Source of the DNA: CBDCUI01 sp965223115
GTDB taxonomy: Bacteria; Pseudomonadota; Gammaproteobacteria; UBA4575
DNA: 64,000 nt
NCBI GenBank assembly: GCA_965223115.1
Contig: OZ244982.1
Location: forward strand, 1-64,000
Direction: 5' to 3'
Shown here: in pieces, positions 15,301 to 20,355 of the stretch
How the letters are laid out: every line of letters begins with the position of its first letter
How positions within the stretch are numbered: the first letter of the stretch is position 1
Notes under the pieces: model-generated
The model's database searches: none
The model's input: the letters and a program-made list of their open reading frames with translations, nothing else
What the model was told of the DNA's origin: nothing
Translations under genes and position numbers: made by a program

Positions 15301-15473
15301 AAACTGAAGAAAACGATGATGAAAAGCATGGTGCTCTAGTTGGTGCTTATCACCACGTGGGTAAGCATATGAAAGTAGGGGCAGGCTATAACTTTACAGA
15401 TTTCAATGATGACTTAACCGACAACGATTACGATTCTGATGGTTGGTTCTTTGACATCACAGGGAAATATTAA
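1..15473 (+). CDS. Giant DUF11-repeat surface protein with OmpA-like and C-terminal barrel regions (5' partial)
   Basis: The reading frame is open at the left edge, with codons starting at position 3, so the true start and any signal peptide lie outside; the TTG at 18 is inside a repeat. In-window residues counted from 18: about 1-3104 are the 111-residue repeats, each DUF11-like (TLTYSVTVTNDGTTTLNNVVVTD core) with two cysteines in NTCASLAPSATC. About 3330-3362 is a calcium-type Asp-rich stretch (DSDGDG, DRDGDG). About 3495-3630 is a divergent DUF11 domain. About 3638-3800 is SdrD-B/carboxypeptidase-like (GKVFNDRDEDGWQD; DQFGRYHLADIDGG). About 3878-3996 is an OmpA/MotB-type peptidoglycan-binding domain (FKSGKADIS, GLARARAEQVAQIL, NRRTEIDV). 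From about 4248 to the end are alternating strands ending in Tyr, as in outer-membrane barrels. I infer an outer-membrane-anchored surface fibre; the binding partner is unknown. Confidence 0.88.
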   Translation, partial: AIAKTLDSNADEDSSGSVTVNDTLTYSVTVTNDGTTTLNNVVVTDALLTPNSNTCASLAPSATCVLTGTYVVQQSDVDAGSISNTGSVTSTEVPGPTTDVLNTPVAQNHSLAIAKTLDSNADEDSSGSVTVNDTLTYSVTVTNDGTTTLNNVVVTDALLTPNSNTCASLAPSATCVLTGTYVVQQSDVDAGSISNTGSVTSTEVPGPTTDVLNTPVAQNHSLAIAKTLDSNADEDSSGSVTVNDTLTYSVTVTNDGTTTLNNVVVTDALLTPNSNTCASLAPSATCVLTGTYVVQQSDVDAGSISNTGSVTSTEVPGPTTDVLNTPVAQNHSLAIAKTLDSNADEDSSGSVTVNDTLTYSVTVTNDGTTTLNNVVVTDALLTPNSNTCASLAPSATCVLTGTYVVQQSDVDAGSISNTGSVTSTEVPGPTTDVLNTPVAQNHSLAIAKTLDSNADEDSSGSVTVNDTLTYSVTVTNDGTTTLNNVVVTDALLTPNSNTCASLAPSATCVLTGTYVVQQSDVDAGSISNTGSVTSTEVPGPTTDVLNTPVAQNHSLAIAKTLDSNADEDSSGSVTVNDTLTYSVTVTNDGTTTLNNVVVTDALLTPNSNTCASLAPSATCVLTGTYVVQQSDVDAGSISNTGSVTSTEVPGPTTDVLNTPVAQNHSLAIAKTLDSNADEDSSGSVTVNDTLTYSVTVTNDGTTTLNNVVVTDALLTPNSNTCASLAPSATCVLTGTYVVQQSDVDAGSISNTGSVTSTEVPGPTTDVLNTPVAQNHSLAIAKTLDSNADEDSSGSVTVNDTLTYSVTVTNDGTTTLNNVVVTDALLTPNSNTCASLAPSATCVLTGTYVVQQSDVDAGSISNTGSVTSTEVPGPTTDVLNTPVAQNHSLAIAKTLDSNADEDSSGSVTVNDTLTYSVTVTNDGTTTLNNVVVTDALLTPNSNTCASLAPSATCVLTGTYVVQQSDVDAGSISNTGSVTSTEVPGPTTDVLNTPVAQNHSLAIAKTLDSNADEDSSGSVTVNDTLTYSVTVTNDGTTTLNNVVVTDALLTPNSNTCASLAPSATCVLTGTYVVQQSDVDAGSISNTGSVTSTEVPGPTTDVLNTPVAQNHSLAIAKTLDSNADEDSSGSVTVNDTLTYSVTVTNDGTTTLNNVVVTDALLTPNSNTCASLAPSATCVLTGTYVVQQSDVDAGSISNTGSVTSTEVPGPTTDVLNTPVAQNHSLAIAKTLDSNADEDSSGSVTVNDTLTYSVTVTNDGTTTLNNVVVTDALLTPNSNTCASLAPSATCVLTGTYVVQQSDVDAGSISNTGSVTSTEVPGPTTDVLNTPVAQNHSLAIAKTLDSNADEDSSGSVTVNDTLTYSVTVTNDGTTTLNNVVVTDALLTPNSNTCASLAPSATCVLTGTYVVQQSDVDAGSISNTGSVTSTEVPGPTTDVLNTPVAQNHSLAIAKTLDSNADEDSSGSVTVNDTLTYSVTVTNDGTTTLNNVVVTDALLTPNSNTCASLAPSATCVLTGTYVVQQSDVDAGSISNTGSVTSTEVPGPTTDVLNTPVAQNHSLAIAKTLDSNADEDSSGSVTVNDTLTYSVTVTNDGTTTLNNVVVTDALLTPNSNTCASLAPSATCVLTGTYVVQQSDVDAGSISNTGSVTSTEVPGPTTDVLNTPVAQNHSLAIAKTLDSNADEDSSGSVTVNDTLTYSVTVTNDGTTTLNNVVVTDALLTPNSNTCASLAPSATCVLTGTYVVQQSDVDAGSISNTGSVTSTEVPGPTTDVLNTPVAQNHSLAIAKTLDSNADEDSSGSVTVNDTLTYSVTVTNDGTTTLNNVVVTDALLTPNSNTCASLAPSATCVLTGTYVVQQSDVDAGSISNTGSVTSTEVPGPTTDVLNTPVAQNHSLAIAKTLDSNADEDSSGSVTVNDTLTYSVTVTNDGTTTLNNVVVTDALLTPNSNTCASLAPSATCVLTGTYVVQQSDVDAGSISNTGSVTSTEVPGPTTDVLNTPVAQNHSLAIAKTLDSNADEDSSGSVTVNDTLTYSVTVTNDGTTTLNNVVVTDALLTPNSNTCASLAPSATCVLTGTYVVQQSDVDAGSISNTGSVTSTEVPGPTTDVLNTPVAQNHSLAIAKTLDSNADEDSSGSVTVNDTLTYSVTVTNDGTTTLNNVVVTDALLTPNSNTCASLAPSATCVLTGTYVVQQSDVDAGSISNTGSVTSTEVPGPTTDVLNTPVAQNHSLAIAKTLDSNADEDSSGSVTVNDTLTYSVTVTNDGTTTLNNVVVTDALLTPNSNTCASLAPSATCVLTGTYVVQQSDVDAGSISNTGSVTSTEVPGPTTDVLNTPVAQNHSLAIAKTLDSNADEDSSGSVTVNDTLTYSVTVTNDGTTTLNNVVVTDALLTPNSNTCASLAPSATCVLTGTYVVQQSDVDAGSISNTGSVTSTEVPGPTTDVLNTPVAQNHSLAIAKTLDSNADEDSSGSVTVNDTLTYSVTVTNDGTTTLNNVVVTDALLTPNSNTCASLAPSATCVLTGTYVVQQSDVDAGSISNTGSVTSTEVPGPTTDVLNTPVAQNHSLAIAKTLDSNADEDSSGSVTVNDTLTYSVTVTNDGTTTLNNVVVTDALLTPNSNTCASLAPSATCVLTGTYVVQQSDVDAGSISNTGSVTSTEVPGPTTDVLNTPVAQNHSLAIAKTLDSNADEDSSGSVTVNDTLTYSVTVTNDGTTTLNNVVVTDALLTPNSNTCASLAPSATCVLTGTYVVQQSDVDAGSISNTGSVTSTEVPGPTTDVLNTPVAQNHSLAIAKTLDSNADEDSSGSVTVNDTLTYSVTVTNDGTTTLNNVVVTDALLTPNSNTCASLAPSATCVLTGTYVVQQSDVDAGSISNTGSVTSTEVPGPTTDVLNTPVAQNHSLAIAKTLDSNADEDSSGSVTVNDTLTYSVTVTNDGTTTLNNVVVTDALLTPNSNTCASLAPSATCVLTGTYVVQQSDVDAGSISNTGSVTSTEVPGPTTDVLNTPVAQNHSLAIAKTLDSNADEDSSGSVTVNDTLTYSVTVTNDGTTTLNNVVVTDALLTPNSNTCASLAPSATCVLTGTYVVQQSDVDAGSISNTGSVTSTEVPGPTTDVLNTPVAQNHSLASVIEALDDNFSATPIDGIVGGNTTTVYDNDTLNTAPFVNSDVSSNIISDGGLIGVSINIDGTLVVPAGTAIGNYSVTYQICEIVSPANCDTAVVILLVNAAPTVAKQCVPDTIGVGEISALTISLGNSNATDAVLSADLVDNMPAGMTAVAVNAATTCPGIVDISTNTIIRYLAGSIIPPGGCDIVVDITSNSPGSATNIIPVGALQTNFGSNVLPANDDLLVIADSDGDGINDSIEPCTNDRDGDGIVDCLDFDPLGYFYCEDTGQIIPGGNVSFTPASTGTVNVIEDGSTGRYQAFFASADTYTLNITVPPGTTLSTSRLASTLFDPTGGPNPTVLGGGEFASSSFLTDFSAASNVPWYTSFVIEAGDPFIINNNIPLSNCAALANPLLLSKTATPNEASIGEVVQYTLQIENSSSSSFTGINIIDNIPGGFGYVDDSALLINAGPDGILDTNDDIESPAIVTGSDPIQFENINIATNESILIRYLLRVSSGVVEGDYTNTAQVSGVGGINLSNEASATVRVIQDPILQKTTIIGKVFNDRDEDGWQDDASATGVKIKSEYFGWDSHLVGTIGARTSELEALDNYKVSVRMPLNLEDDNSFQVVTREGTIIKVDNDGNVIEEHTGKKAKGLTAQEITVSTHRDDDDLVITITNHGIHEMGIPGVRLATVEGLLVETDQFGRYHLADIDGGRWERGRNFIIKVDPATLPEGSTFTTENPRVLRITQALMSKFNFGVKLPAQNIEFVNGEYGVSKRVEREVEVVETREIKDVIDPIHFKSGKADISQTALEALRQEIERLQDKENVIVRVAGHADIRSLSAKTKAKFGDNHGLARARAEQVAQILQQELDLNKEMITVVEYGANMPIADNDTQEGLAMNRRTEIDVVYDERYKKTIIDVDYEPTKNPTLKRESRIPNGGAIWAVEDPATIDPRLNAIAQGGIILERGKVKDSVKFSLYSNYIAFIDRWELAIYAHDDRDLINPIDEIKGNKFEFVEPIEWFASSLNEKYFEEGESLIYVLRVFDKQGRMDETAPRSLTVTDERIIKFERRDLEEEQQQVALASYGESNLIRQTIPLSGSRVRINGVDLDPDYTITVNNEKVIVDEDGKFVLEQHLPIGAHKMKVNVSHGDDVNYDRELDIDVTGKYMFIVGLANLTVGENDLSGSIEPLGDDDHFDEDVWIDGRLAFYLKGKIKGKYLVTAQLDTTEDELRNLGDRLEEEDPTEIFRRLDPERYYAVYGDDSTTIDDTDSQGAFYLRVDWDKSMALWGNYNTDLTGTEFAQYNRSLYGAKLEHRNVDTTKFGEHKHEVHLFGSEAQTAAAHNEFISTGGSLYYLRDTDVVQGSEKVWVEVRARDTEQVVENITLEHGRDFDIDYIQGRIILTRPLTQFDFGSGPSIIKDAPLEGNDVFLLVDYEYRPDAFSADDITTGARGKTWLNDYIAMGGTYVNEERDGIDYELKGADVTLRAGKGTYVKLEYAESDAKQADNNFFSSNGGISFNKQNLQADDSDGEAKGVEARINFAELSDHEGYVMAWWKDRDAGFSSAARLDDGVETIDTGIEAQWQATDRLELSTRATKLERKTLSEFSTVSIQADYEVNDKLSIGVELRHEDEEDETLGEDGEATLAGAEIRYGLTEHTEVYTSGQFVIDDEGDYESNALGTIGIETQVNERLALKTELNSGDRGDAVVLGMEYDVTPNMNISLDAGFGSGATTQVGTNYTTANGLELYGGYAVDPDRTDSGESMFTFGTRKRYQNGLSIYSESQFGEGENEQSIARTYGLDFDLNEQWRLSASLQKNDIERDEGDIDRRAATLGANYRGDDLKFGSVLEYREDDNEQVLEDATQWITSNTIEWQQSDSLRWLGKVELSTTHSDANKDDEAKYAELDLGFAYRPAFNDRLNILGKYTFIYDLASSGQNTTLADQRSHVFAIEGIYDLNQKWELGGKLAYKTGDTRVTRGEGTWFETGAHLAVARARYHVLKKWDALFEYRWLETEENDDEKHGALVGAYHHVGKHMKVGAGYNFTDFNDDLTDNDYDSDGWFFDITGKY

Positions 15474-15496
15474 TTAAAAAATTAATTTTTAAAAAT

Positions 15497-18400
15497 ATGA
15501 AAGGATTAATAAAAAAATATCTATCTAACACAGCATTCATTGTTGTTTGTGTAATTCTATTCGCTTCAAAAAGCTGGAGTGCTGCAACCATTGATAACCC
15601 TGCAGCGACCGCGGCCCAGTTAGCGGCAAAATTACAAGGCCCTGGGGTTACCATCACAAATGCACAATTCCCAGTTGCGAACGGAGCAGATCGACCAGAA
15701 CAATACGGAATTTTCTCTAATGGAATAGCAGGTGCAAATTTATCAGTGGATACAGGCATCGTTTTAACCTCGGGTTCGGTTGTCGATGCGTTAGGTCCAA
15801 ATGATATTCCAACGGCTTCGATTGGAGATCCTATCTCAACGTACTTAGACCCTGATGTAGGTACAATAAATTCTAATGCTCAGTTCGATCCAGCCATATT
15901 TGAATTTGATATTACATTGAATGCTAATTCAACTGGATTGAGAATAGATTATCAATTTGGTTCAGATGAATATCCAGATTTTGTAGGCAGTCAATTTAAT
16001 GATGTGTTTGCATTTTTCGTTTCAGGCCCAGGGATAACAGGAACAGTTAACATTGCACAAGCACCTTTAGGAGGGAGTGTTGCTGTGAACACGATCAATA
16101 CTGGGGTTCTAGGATGTGCTCAAGATGGTACATTTGCAGATTTGACTCAATCAGCTTACTACATTCGAAATGGGCATATCTCTAATCCCTCAACAGTTAA
16201 CTGTAACACTAATCCCCAACCGGGACCGTTTCCAATCGAGGCTGAAGCCAATGGTATGACTACATTATTAACAGCACAGCTCCCAGGACTTACGCCTGGA
16301 GCAACATATCACTTTAAAATGGTTGTTGTAGATGTGGCAGATCAAAGCTTTGATTCAAGTGTCTTTATCCAATCTGTTTCAGATATAGCTGATTTTGATT
16401 TTGGTGATGCGCCGGATACGGCGGCGGGCACCAGTGCGGGTAATTATGAGACCCTGGATGCAAACGGCGGGCCTTCCCATACTATTGATACCAATCTCTA
16501 TCTGGGGGCCGGGGTCAGCGCCGATACGGATGGGTTCATGGACGGTACCGATAATAACGGTAACGCAACAGACGATACCAACGACGACGGCATCTCCAGC
16601 TTCCCGACCCTGACACAGGGCGATCTGGCCTATAAGATTCCGGGAGCCAGTTTCACGCTGGTTAATTCAACCGGTGGGGCGGCGACGCTTTACGGCTTCA
16701 TCGACTTCAATGGCGACGGTGACTTCGATGATGCGGGCGAGACGACCAGTCAGCCGGTGGCCAATGGCGCAACCACACCGGCCGGTGATATAGTGTTCAA
16801 TAGCTTTTCCGCCGTTCCGGCGATCACGGAGACCTATACCCGATTCCGCCTGTCAACTGACGGTGGCCTGACATCCATCGGTGCCGCCAGCGACGGCGAA
16901 GTCGAAGATTACCAAGTGACAATCCAGCAACTACCGCCACCCGTGGATCGGTGTACGATCGGGTCTGATACCGATAGCGACGGCGTTCGCGATAATTGCG
17001 ATATCGATGATGATAATGATGGTATTTTAGATATCGATGAAGATATCGTACAGTTAGGTGGCACCAATACTTGGGGCTATGATTTCTACGCGCTTGCCCC
17101 TGGTAGCGGCGTACCTGGCGATGAGGAAATAGACAACCCAATTACAACCTATCATCCTGACTTCACGCTTCATGCCGACGGTACATATACAACCACAGCC
17201 ACCCCCACCACGTCGGCGACGATTGCAAATGCCTCAGCTGGTGGACAGAATGGTACAGGTGTGGCGCAATTTACAGGTTATGCGGCGGTAACTCCGGGTG
17301 CTTCTACGTCCCTGACTTTAAGCAATGGCCCTAGTTGGGAATGGATGAGCGTTGCGGTCTTCGATACGGATGACCAGCTGTTGAGCGTTCTGCCGGAATA
17401 TTTTTCAACATCAACGAACACCCAGAACATTCCTTCATTCACCGCGCCGGAAAATGGAGCAGTGAAAATCGTCGTGACAATGTCTAATCCCGGCAAGACT
17501 TATAATGCGCCCTTCATTTCCAATGCTACGGTCGATCCTACCCTAAGCTTTGAAGATTCAGATGGCGACGGATTGACAGACCGATTTGATCTGGACAAGG
17601 ACAATGACGGGATACCGGACAATGTTGAGGCACAAACGACACAGGGTTATATTGAGCCTAATGGTGTAGTGGATGGTCAGGGGCTCGACACGGCCTATAC
17701 GGGCGGTCTGACCGAAGTGAACACGGACGGCGCGGACGCGGTCGATACGCTCGATCTCGACAGCGACAATGACGGCTTGTTCGACATTGCCGAGAACGGC
17801 TTCGGCCTGACCGATGGCAATAGTGATGGCCGTACGGATGATCCTGTCGGCACAAACGGCCTCGATAATAATGCCGAAGCCGCAGACACGTACGCTGATG
17901 TCAGCGGCAATGCCTATGACGAAACCGGCAATGTGTTTACGCTGGCGGACACGGACAATGACACCGCGGCTGACGGCAGTAATGCGGCCCCGACCGCAAC
18001 TGATCTCGATTATCGTGATGATTCTCCGCCCTATATTCCAACACTTCCAACCCAATCATGCGAGATGACGTATGCAAGTTGGGACTTTGTGGCGGCGTCG
18101 GGGGAATCGGATCCGGAGCATCGAACAACACCGTTTCTGGATGCGTTCTGGAGCTTCGATGCCGAGGATTTGCCAGAGCGGTCAGGGACGCCAGTTGCAA
18201 CAGGCTCAATTAATCTGCAGACAACGACGGATATTCCGGAACGCGACACGACCAATAACACTCTTCTGGATGGGGAGACCCATTTAGCAGTAACGCGCCT
18301 GGAGGCGGCACCCGGAAGTGCGCAGATCATTACGATAAACGATCTCAATGGTGACGAATTCAAGATTTATGCGGTGAAAGATAGTAGCGGAAATCTGCTC

Positions 18401-19927
18401 ACCAGATTTCCTTCCCCTTCCGGCCATGTTGCCGATACACCTTTTGCCACCACGAACACGATAAATGTAACAATGCCTGCAGATGGTATTGTGTATGTCT
18501 ATACATGGGTTGTGGATTATGATGGACAGATGCATGTCACCTATCCGTCATGTCAGGATTTTGGAGATGCCCCGGCATCGTTCGGAAATCCAGGACACGC
18601 CACCAGTGTCAATGTCTATATGGGTGCGGCTACTGCCGATATCGATCCCACGGATCAAACTGGTGCCAATGCGGATGGCGATGACACCGACGGCTCCGAC
18701 GATGAAGACGGTGTGACCCTGCCAGCGATGGTTCAAGGCCAGACGGTAGGCATTGACGTTACGGTCGTTGGCGCAGGCGGCTTTTTGCAGGCCTGGATCG
18801 ACTGGAACGGTGACGGCGACTGGGCCGATGCAGGTGAGCAGGTGGCGACGGATCTGCAGGATGACGGCACGGGCGGTGATGCCACCGCAAGTGACGGTAC
18901 CATTACCTTTAATGCAGCAGTACCGGCAACAGCCATCACGACCCAGACCTATGCCCGTTTTCGCTGGTCGACCACATCGGGGCTAGACAGCATCACGGCG
19001 GCCGCAGACGGCGAAGTAGAGGACTACGGACTGACTATTTCGGCGGCATTAAGTGATTACGGGGATGCCCCAGATACGAGTGCGGGTGTAGGTGTGGGCA
19101 ACTACGAAACTCTAAGTGCTAACAACGGCCCGAGTCATGTAATTACTACGGGACTGCAAATTGGTACCGCACCTGATACTGATACCGATGGCTTCAGCGA
19201 TGGTACCGATGCTAATGGAGATGCCACCGACGATGATACTGAAGGTACTGCTGATGAAGGTAGTATTACTTTGAGTGTGTTAACTACAACGGATACTACA
19301 TATAGTCTTAACAATATTAGTGTCACCAATACTACAGGTGGCAATGCATCCTTGTTAGGTTGGATTGATCTCGACCAAAACGGTAGCTTCGATGAAGATG
19401 AACGTGCTAGTGTTTCAATCGCTAATGGAGCTACTACGGCAAATCTTACCTGGTCCAGTCTCCCAGGGATTACGAGTGGCACAACCTACGTTCGTTTTCG
19501 TATCGCAAGATCAGTACATATAACTGCAGGCAGTGATGGAGGTGTGGATGAAGCTTCACTCGGTCCTGTGAATAGTGGTGAAGTGGAAGACTATCAGCTA
19601 ACTATTGATTCAGTTTCAGATCTTTTAATTATTAAAGACGATAGTAGTTTGACATATACACCAGGTGGTACTGCAACCTATGTGTTGACAATTACCAATA
19701 ATGGTCCCAGTGATGTAACCGGCGCTGCTATTGCTGATAATCTTCCTAATGGTGTGACGTTATCAGGCGCTTGGACCTGTTCAGCTACAGCTAGTTCAAG
19801 TTGCAGTGCAGCGAGTGGCGGAAGTGCAGGGGATAGTACAGTTTCACTCACGGCCGACATTATTAATGGTGGTGTCATCACAGTAAATGTACCGGTACAG
19901 TTTTCTGCAGATATGGGTGACTATTAA
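15497..19927 (+). CDS. Secreted choice-of-anchor-L / GEVED / DUF11 multidomain protein
   Basis: 1476 residues starting with a clear signal peptide (MKGLIKK, hydrophobic core, cleavage near SWSA). Residues about 30-295 resemble the choice-of-anchor L domain (TGIVLTSGS; FQFGSDEYPDF-like segment; FNDVFAFFVSGPG). GEVED-type modules beginning DFGDAPD or DYGDAPD and ending GEVEDYxxTI lie at about 299-477, 1020-1182 and 1187-1372. Asp-rich thrombospondin-3-like calcium repeats lie at about 485-518, 687-710 and 750-765. A DUF11 domain runs from about 1373 and stops at ADMGDY, before the TNTA strand that normally completes it. It starts 23 bases after the giant gene with no strong Shine-Dalgarno sequence, so co-transcription is likely. 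No LPXTG, PEP-CTERM or barrel anchor is visible. The core is GC-rich and the ends AT-rich. Function is unknown; a secreted or surface structural protein is inferred. Confidence 0.85.
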   Translation: MKGLIKKYLSNTAFIVVCVILFASKSWSAATIDNPAATAAQLAAKLQGPGVTITNAQFPVANGADRPEQYGIFSNGIAGANLSVDTGIVLTSGSVVDALGPNDIPTASIGDPISTYLDPDVGTINSNAQFDPAIFEFDITLNANSTGLRIDYQFGSDEYPDFVGSQFNDVFAFFVSGPGITGTVNIAQAPLGGSVAVNTINTGVLGCAQDGTFADLTQSAYYIRNGHISNPSTVNCNTNPQPGPFPIEAEANGMTTLLTAQLPGLTPGATYHFKMVVVDVADQSFDSSVFIQSVSDIADFDFGDAPDTAAGTSAGNYETLDANGGPSHTIDTNLYLGAGVSADTDGFMDGTDNNGNATDDTNDDGISSFPTLTQGDLAYKIPGASFTLVNSTGGAATLYGFIDFNGDGDFDDAGETTSQPVANGATTPAGDIVFNSFSAVPAITETYTRFRLSTDGGLTSIGAASDGEVEDYQVTIQQLPPPVDRCTIGSDTDSDGVRDNCDIDDDNDGILDIDEDIVQLGGTNTWGYDFYALAPGSGVPGDEEIDNPITTYHPDFTLHADGTYTTTATPTTSATIANASAGGQNGTGVAQFTGYAAVTPGASTSLTLSNGPSWEWMSVAVFDTDDQLLSVLPEYFSTSTNTQNIPSFTAPENGAVKIVVTMSNPGKTYNAPFISNATVDPTLSFEDSDGDGLTDRFDLDKDNDGIPDNVEAQTTQGYIEPNGVVDGQGLDTAYTGGLTEVNTDGADAVDTLDLDSDNDGLFDIAENGFGLTDGNSDGRTDDPVGTNGLDNNAEAADTYADVSGNAYDETGNVFTLADTDNDTAADGSNAAPTATDLDYRDDSPPYIPTLPTQSCEMTYASWDFVAASGESDPEHRTTPFLDAFWSFDAEDLPERSGTPVATGSINLQTTTDIPERDTTNNTLLDGETHLAVTRLEAAPGSAQIITINDLNGDEFKIYAVKDSSGNLLTRFPSPSGHVADTPFATTNTINVTMPADGIVYVYTWVVDYDGQMHVTYPSCQDFGDAPASFGNPGHATSVNVYMGAATADIDPTDQTGANADGDDTDGSDDEDGVTLPAMVQGQTVGIDVTVVGAGGFLQAWIDWNGDGDWADAGEQVATDLQDDGTGGDATASDGTITFNAAVPATAITTQTYARFRWSTTSGLDSITAAADGEVEDYGLTISAALSDYGDAPDTSAGVGVGNYETLSANNGPSHVITTGLQIGTAPDTDTDGFSDGTDANGDATDDDTEGTADEGSITLSVLTTTDTTYSLNNISVTNTTGGNASLLGWIDLDQNGSFDEDERASVSIANGATTANLTWSSLPGITSGTTYVRFRIARSVHITAGSDGGVDEASLGPVNSGEVEDYQLTIDSVSDLLIIKDDSSLTYTPGGTATYVLTITNNGPSDVTGAAIADNLPNGVTLSGAWTCSATASSSCSAASGGSAGDSTVSLTADIINGGVITVNVPVQFSADMGDY
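16395..19050. other. GC-rich block inside an AT-rich gene (composition mosaic)
   Basis: Hand counts of printed 60-base lines give 16 G+C at 15901 (before the block), 37 at 18661 (inside) and 26 at 19321 (after). The change begins where the first GEVED module starts (near 16395) and fades at the start of the third (near 19050), so the edges coincide with domain boundaries. Inside, codons such as ggc, acc, gac and gcc dominate; outside, AT-ending codons do. The simplest reading is that a GEVED/TSP3/GEVED cassette was acquired from a GC-richer source by recombination between similar modules. Boundaries are approximate. Confidence 0.6.
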
Positions 19928-20355
19928 TTTATTTGGAAATAGAATTTTAATTAAAATTTAACACGGCAAATACACTAAAGGTTGGAGATAGAAACATAAC
20001 GAATACTAAAGTTACGTTCTCTGTCCACAATTTATTCTTCATATATTGGTCTTGCTTTTAATTTGAGACTCCCTTTTTTTGTTTATTCTAGAGAATTTCA
20101 TATTAATACATTGGTATTTTTTTGGGAAAAGGCCAAGGTCGCAGTTATCGGCAGATATGAGTGATCATTAAGTCATTTTATGCGCTTAAAAGTGCACTTC
20201 GTCATGATAATTCCACATTAAGTCATTAATGCAATGACCCTATGTTCTAAAGGATTAGTAGAATAACTTATCTACCTAAACTCACAATGCTATTTATTCA
20301 AGGGTAATAGCCTAAATGGATGGCAGTATAGATAGCACGACAAGGGGTCAGGCTA
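19928..20355. other. 428-base gap between two DUF11 genes, largely degenerate
   Basis: No convincing complete gene is visible on either strand. The gap holds the DUF11-tail relic at 20133-20171 and a 12-base direct repeat, cattaagtcatt, at 20166-20177 and 20216-20227; the first copy overlaps the relic stop. Near the right end, aatagcc (20306-20312) and ggctatt (20351-20357) form a 7-base inverted repeat that would bury the candidate TTG start of the next gene if paired. The region looks like decayed coding DNA rather than a dedicated regulatory region. Confidence 0.5.
20133..20171 (+). pseudogene. Relic of a third DUF11 C-terminal tail
   Basis: Read from 20133 this encodes P-R-S-Q-L-S-A-D-M-S-D-H-stop. 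The 1476-residue protein ends V-P-V-Q-F-S-A-D-M-G-D-Y-stop and the next gene ends V-P-V-Q-F-S-A-N-M-E-D-Y-stop. From the cag codon to the stop, 25 of 30 bases match the 3' end at 19927. The frame upstream of about 20133 is not recognisably DUF11, so only the last dozen codons survive. It is most simply the remains of a duplicated or deleted paralogue. Chance is possible for so short a match, but the matching stop and the location between two paralogues argue against it. Confidence 0.6.

Noticed and set aside
15457..15759. 100-residue minus-strand frame over the junction of the two surface genes
   Set aside because: It overlaps the signal-peptide region of the 1476-residue protein and has no supporting features.
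17558..18055. 165-residue minus-strand frame in the GC-rich block
   Set aside because: Long open frames are common opposite GC-rich coding DNA; its composition (many Ile, Val and Arg in a simple pattern) mirrors the Asp-rich repeats on the other strand.
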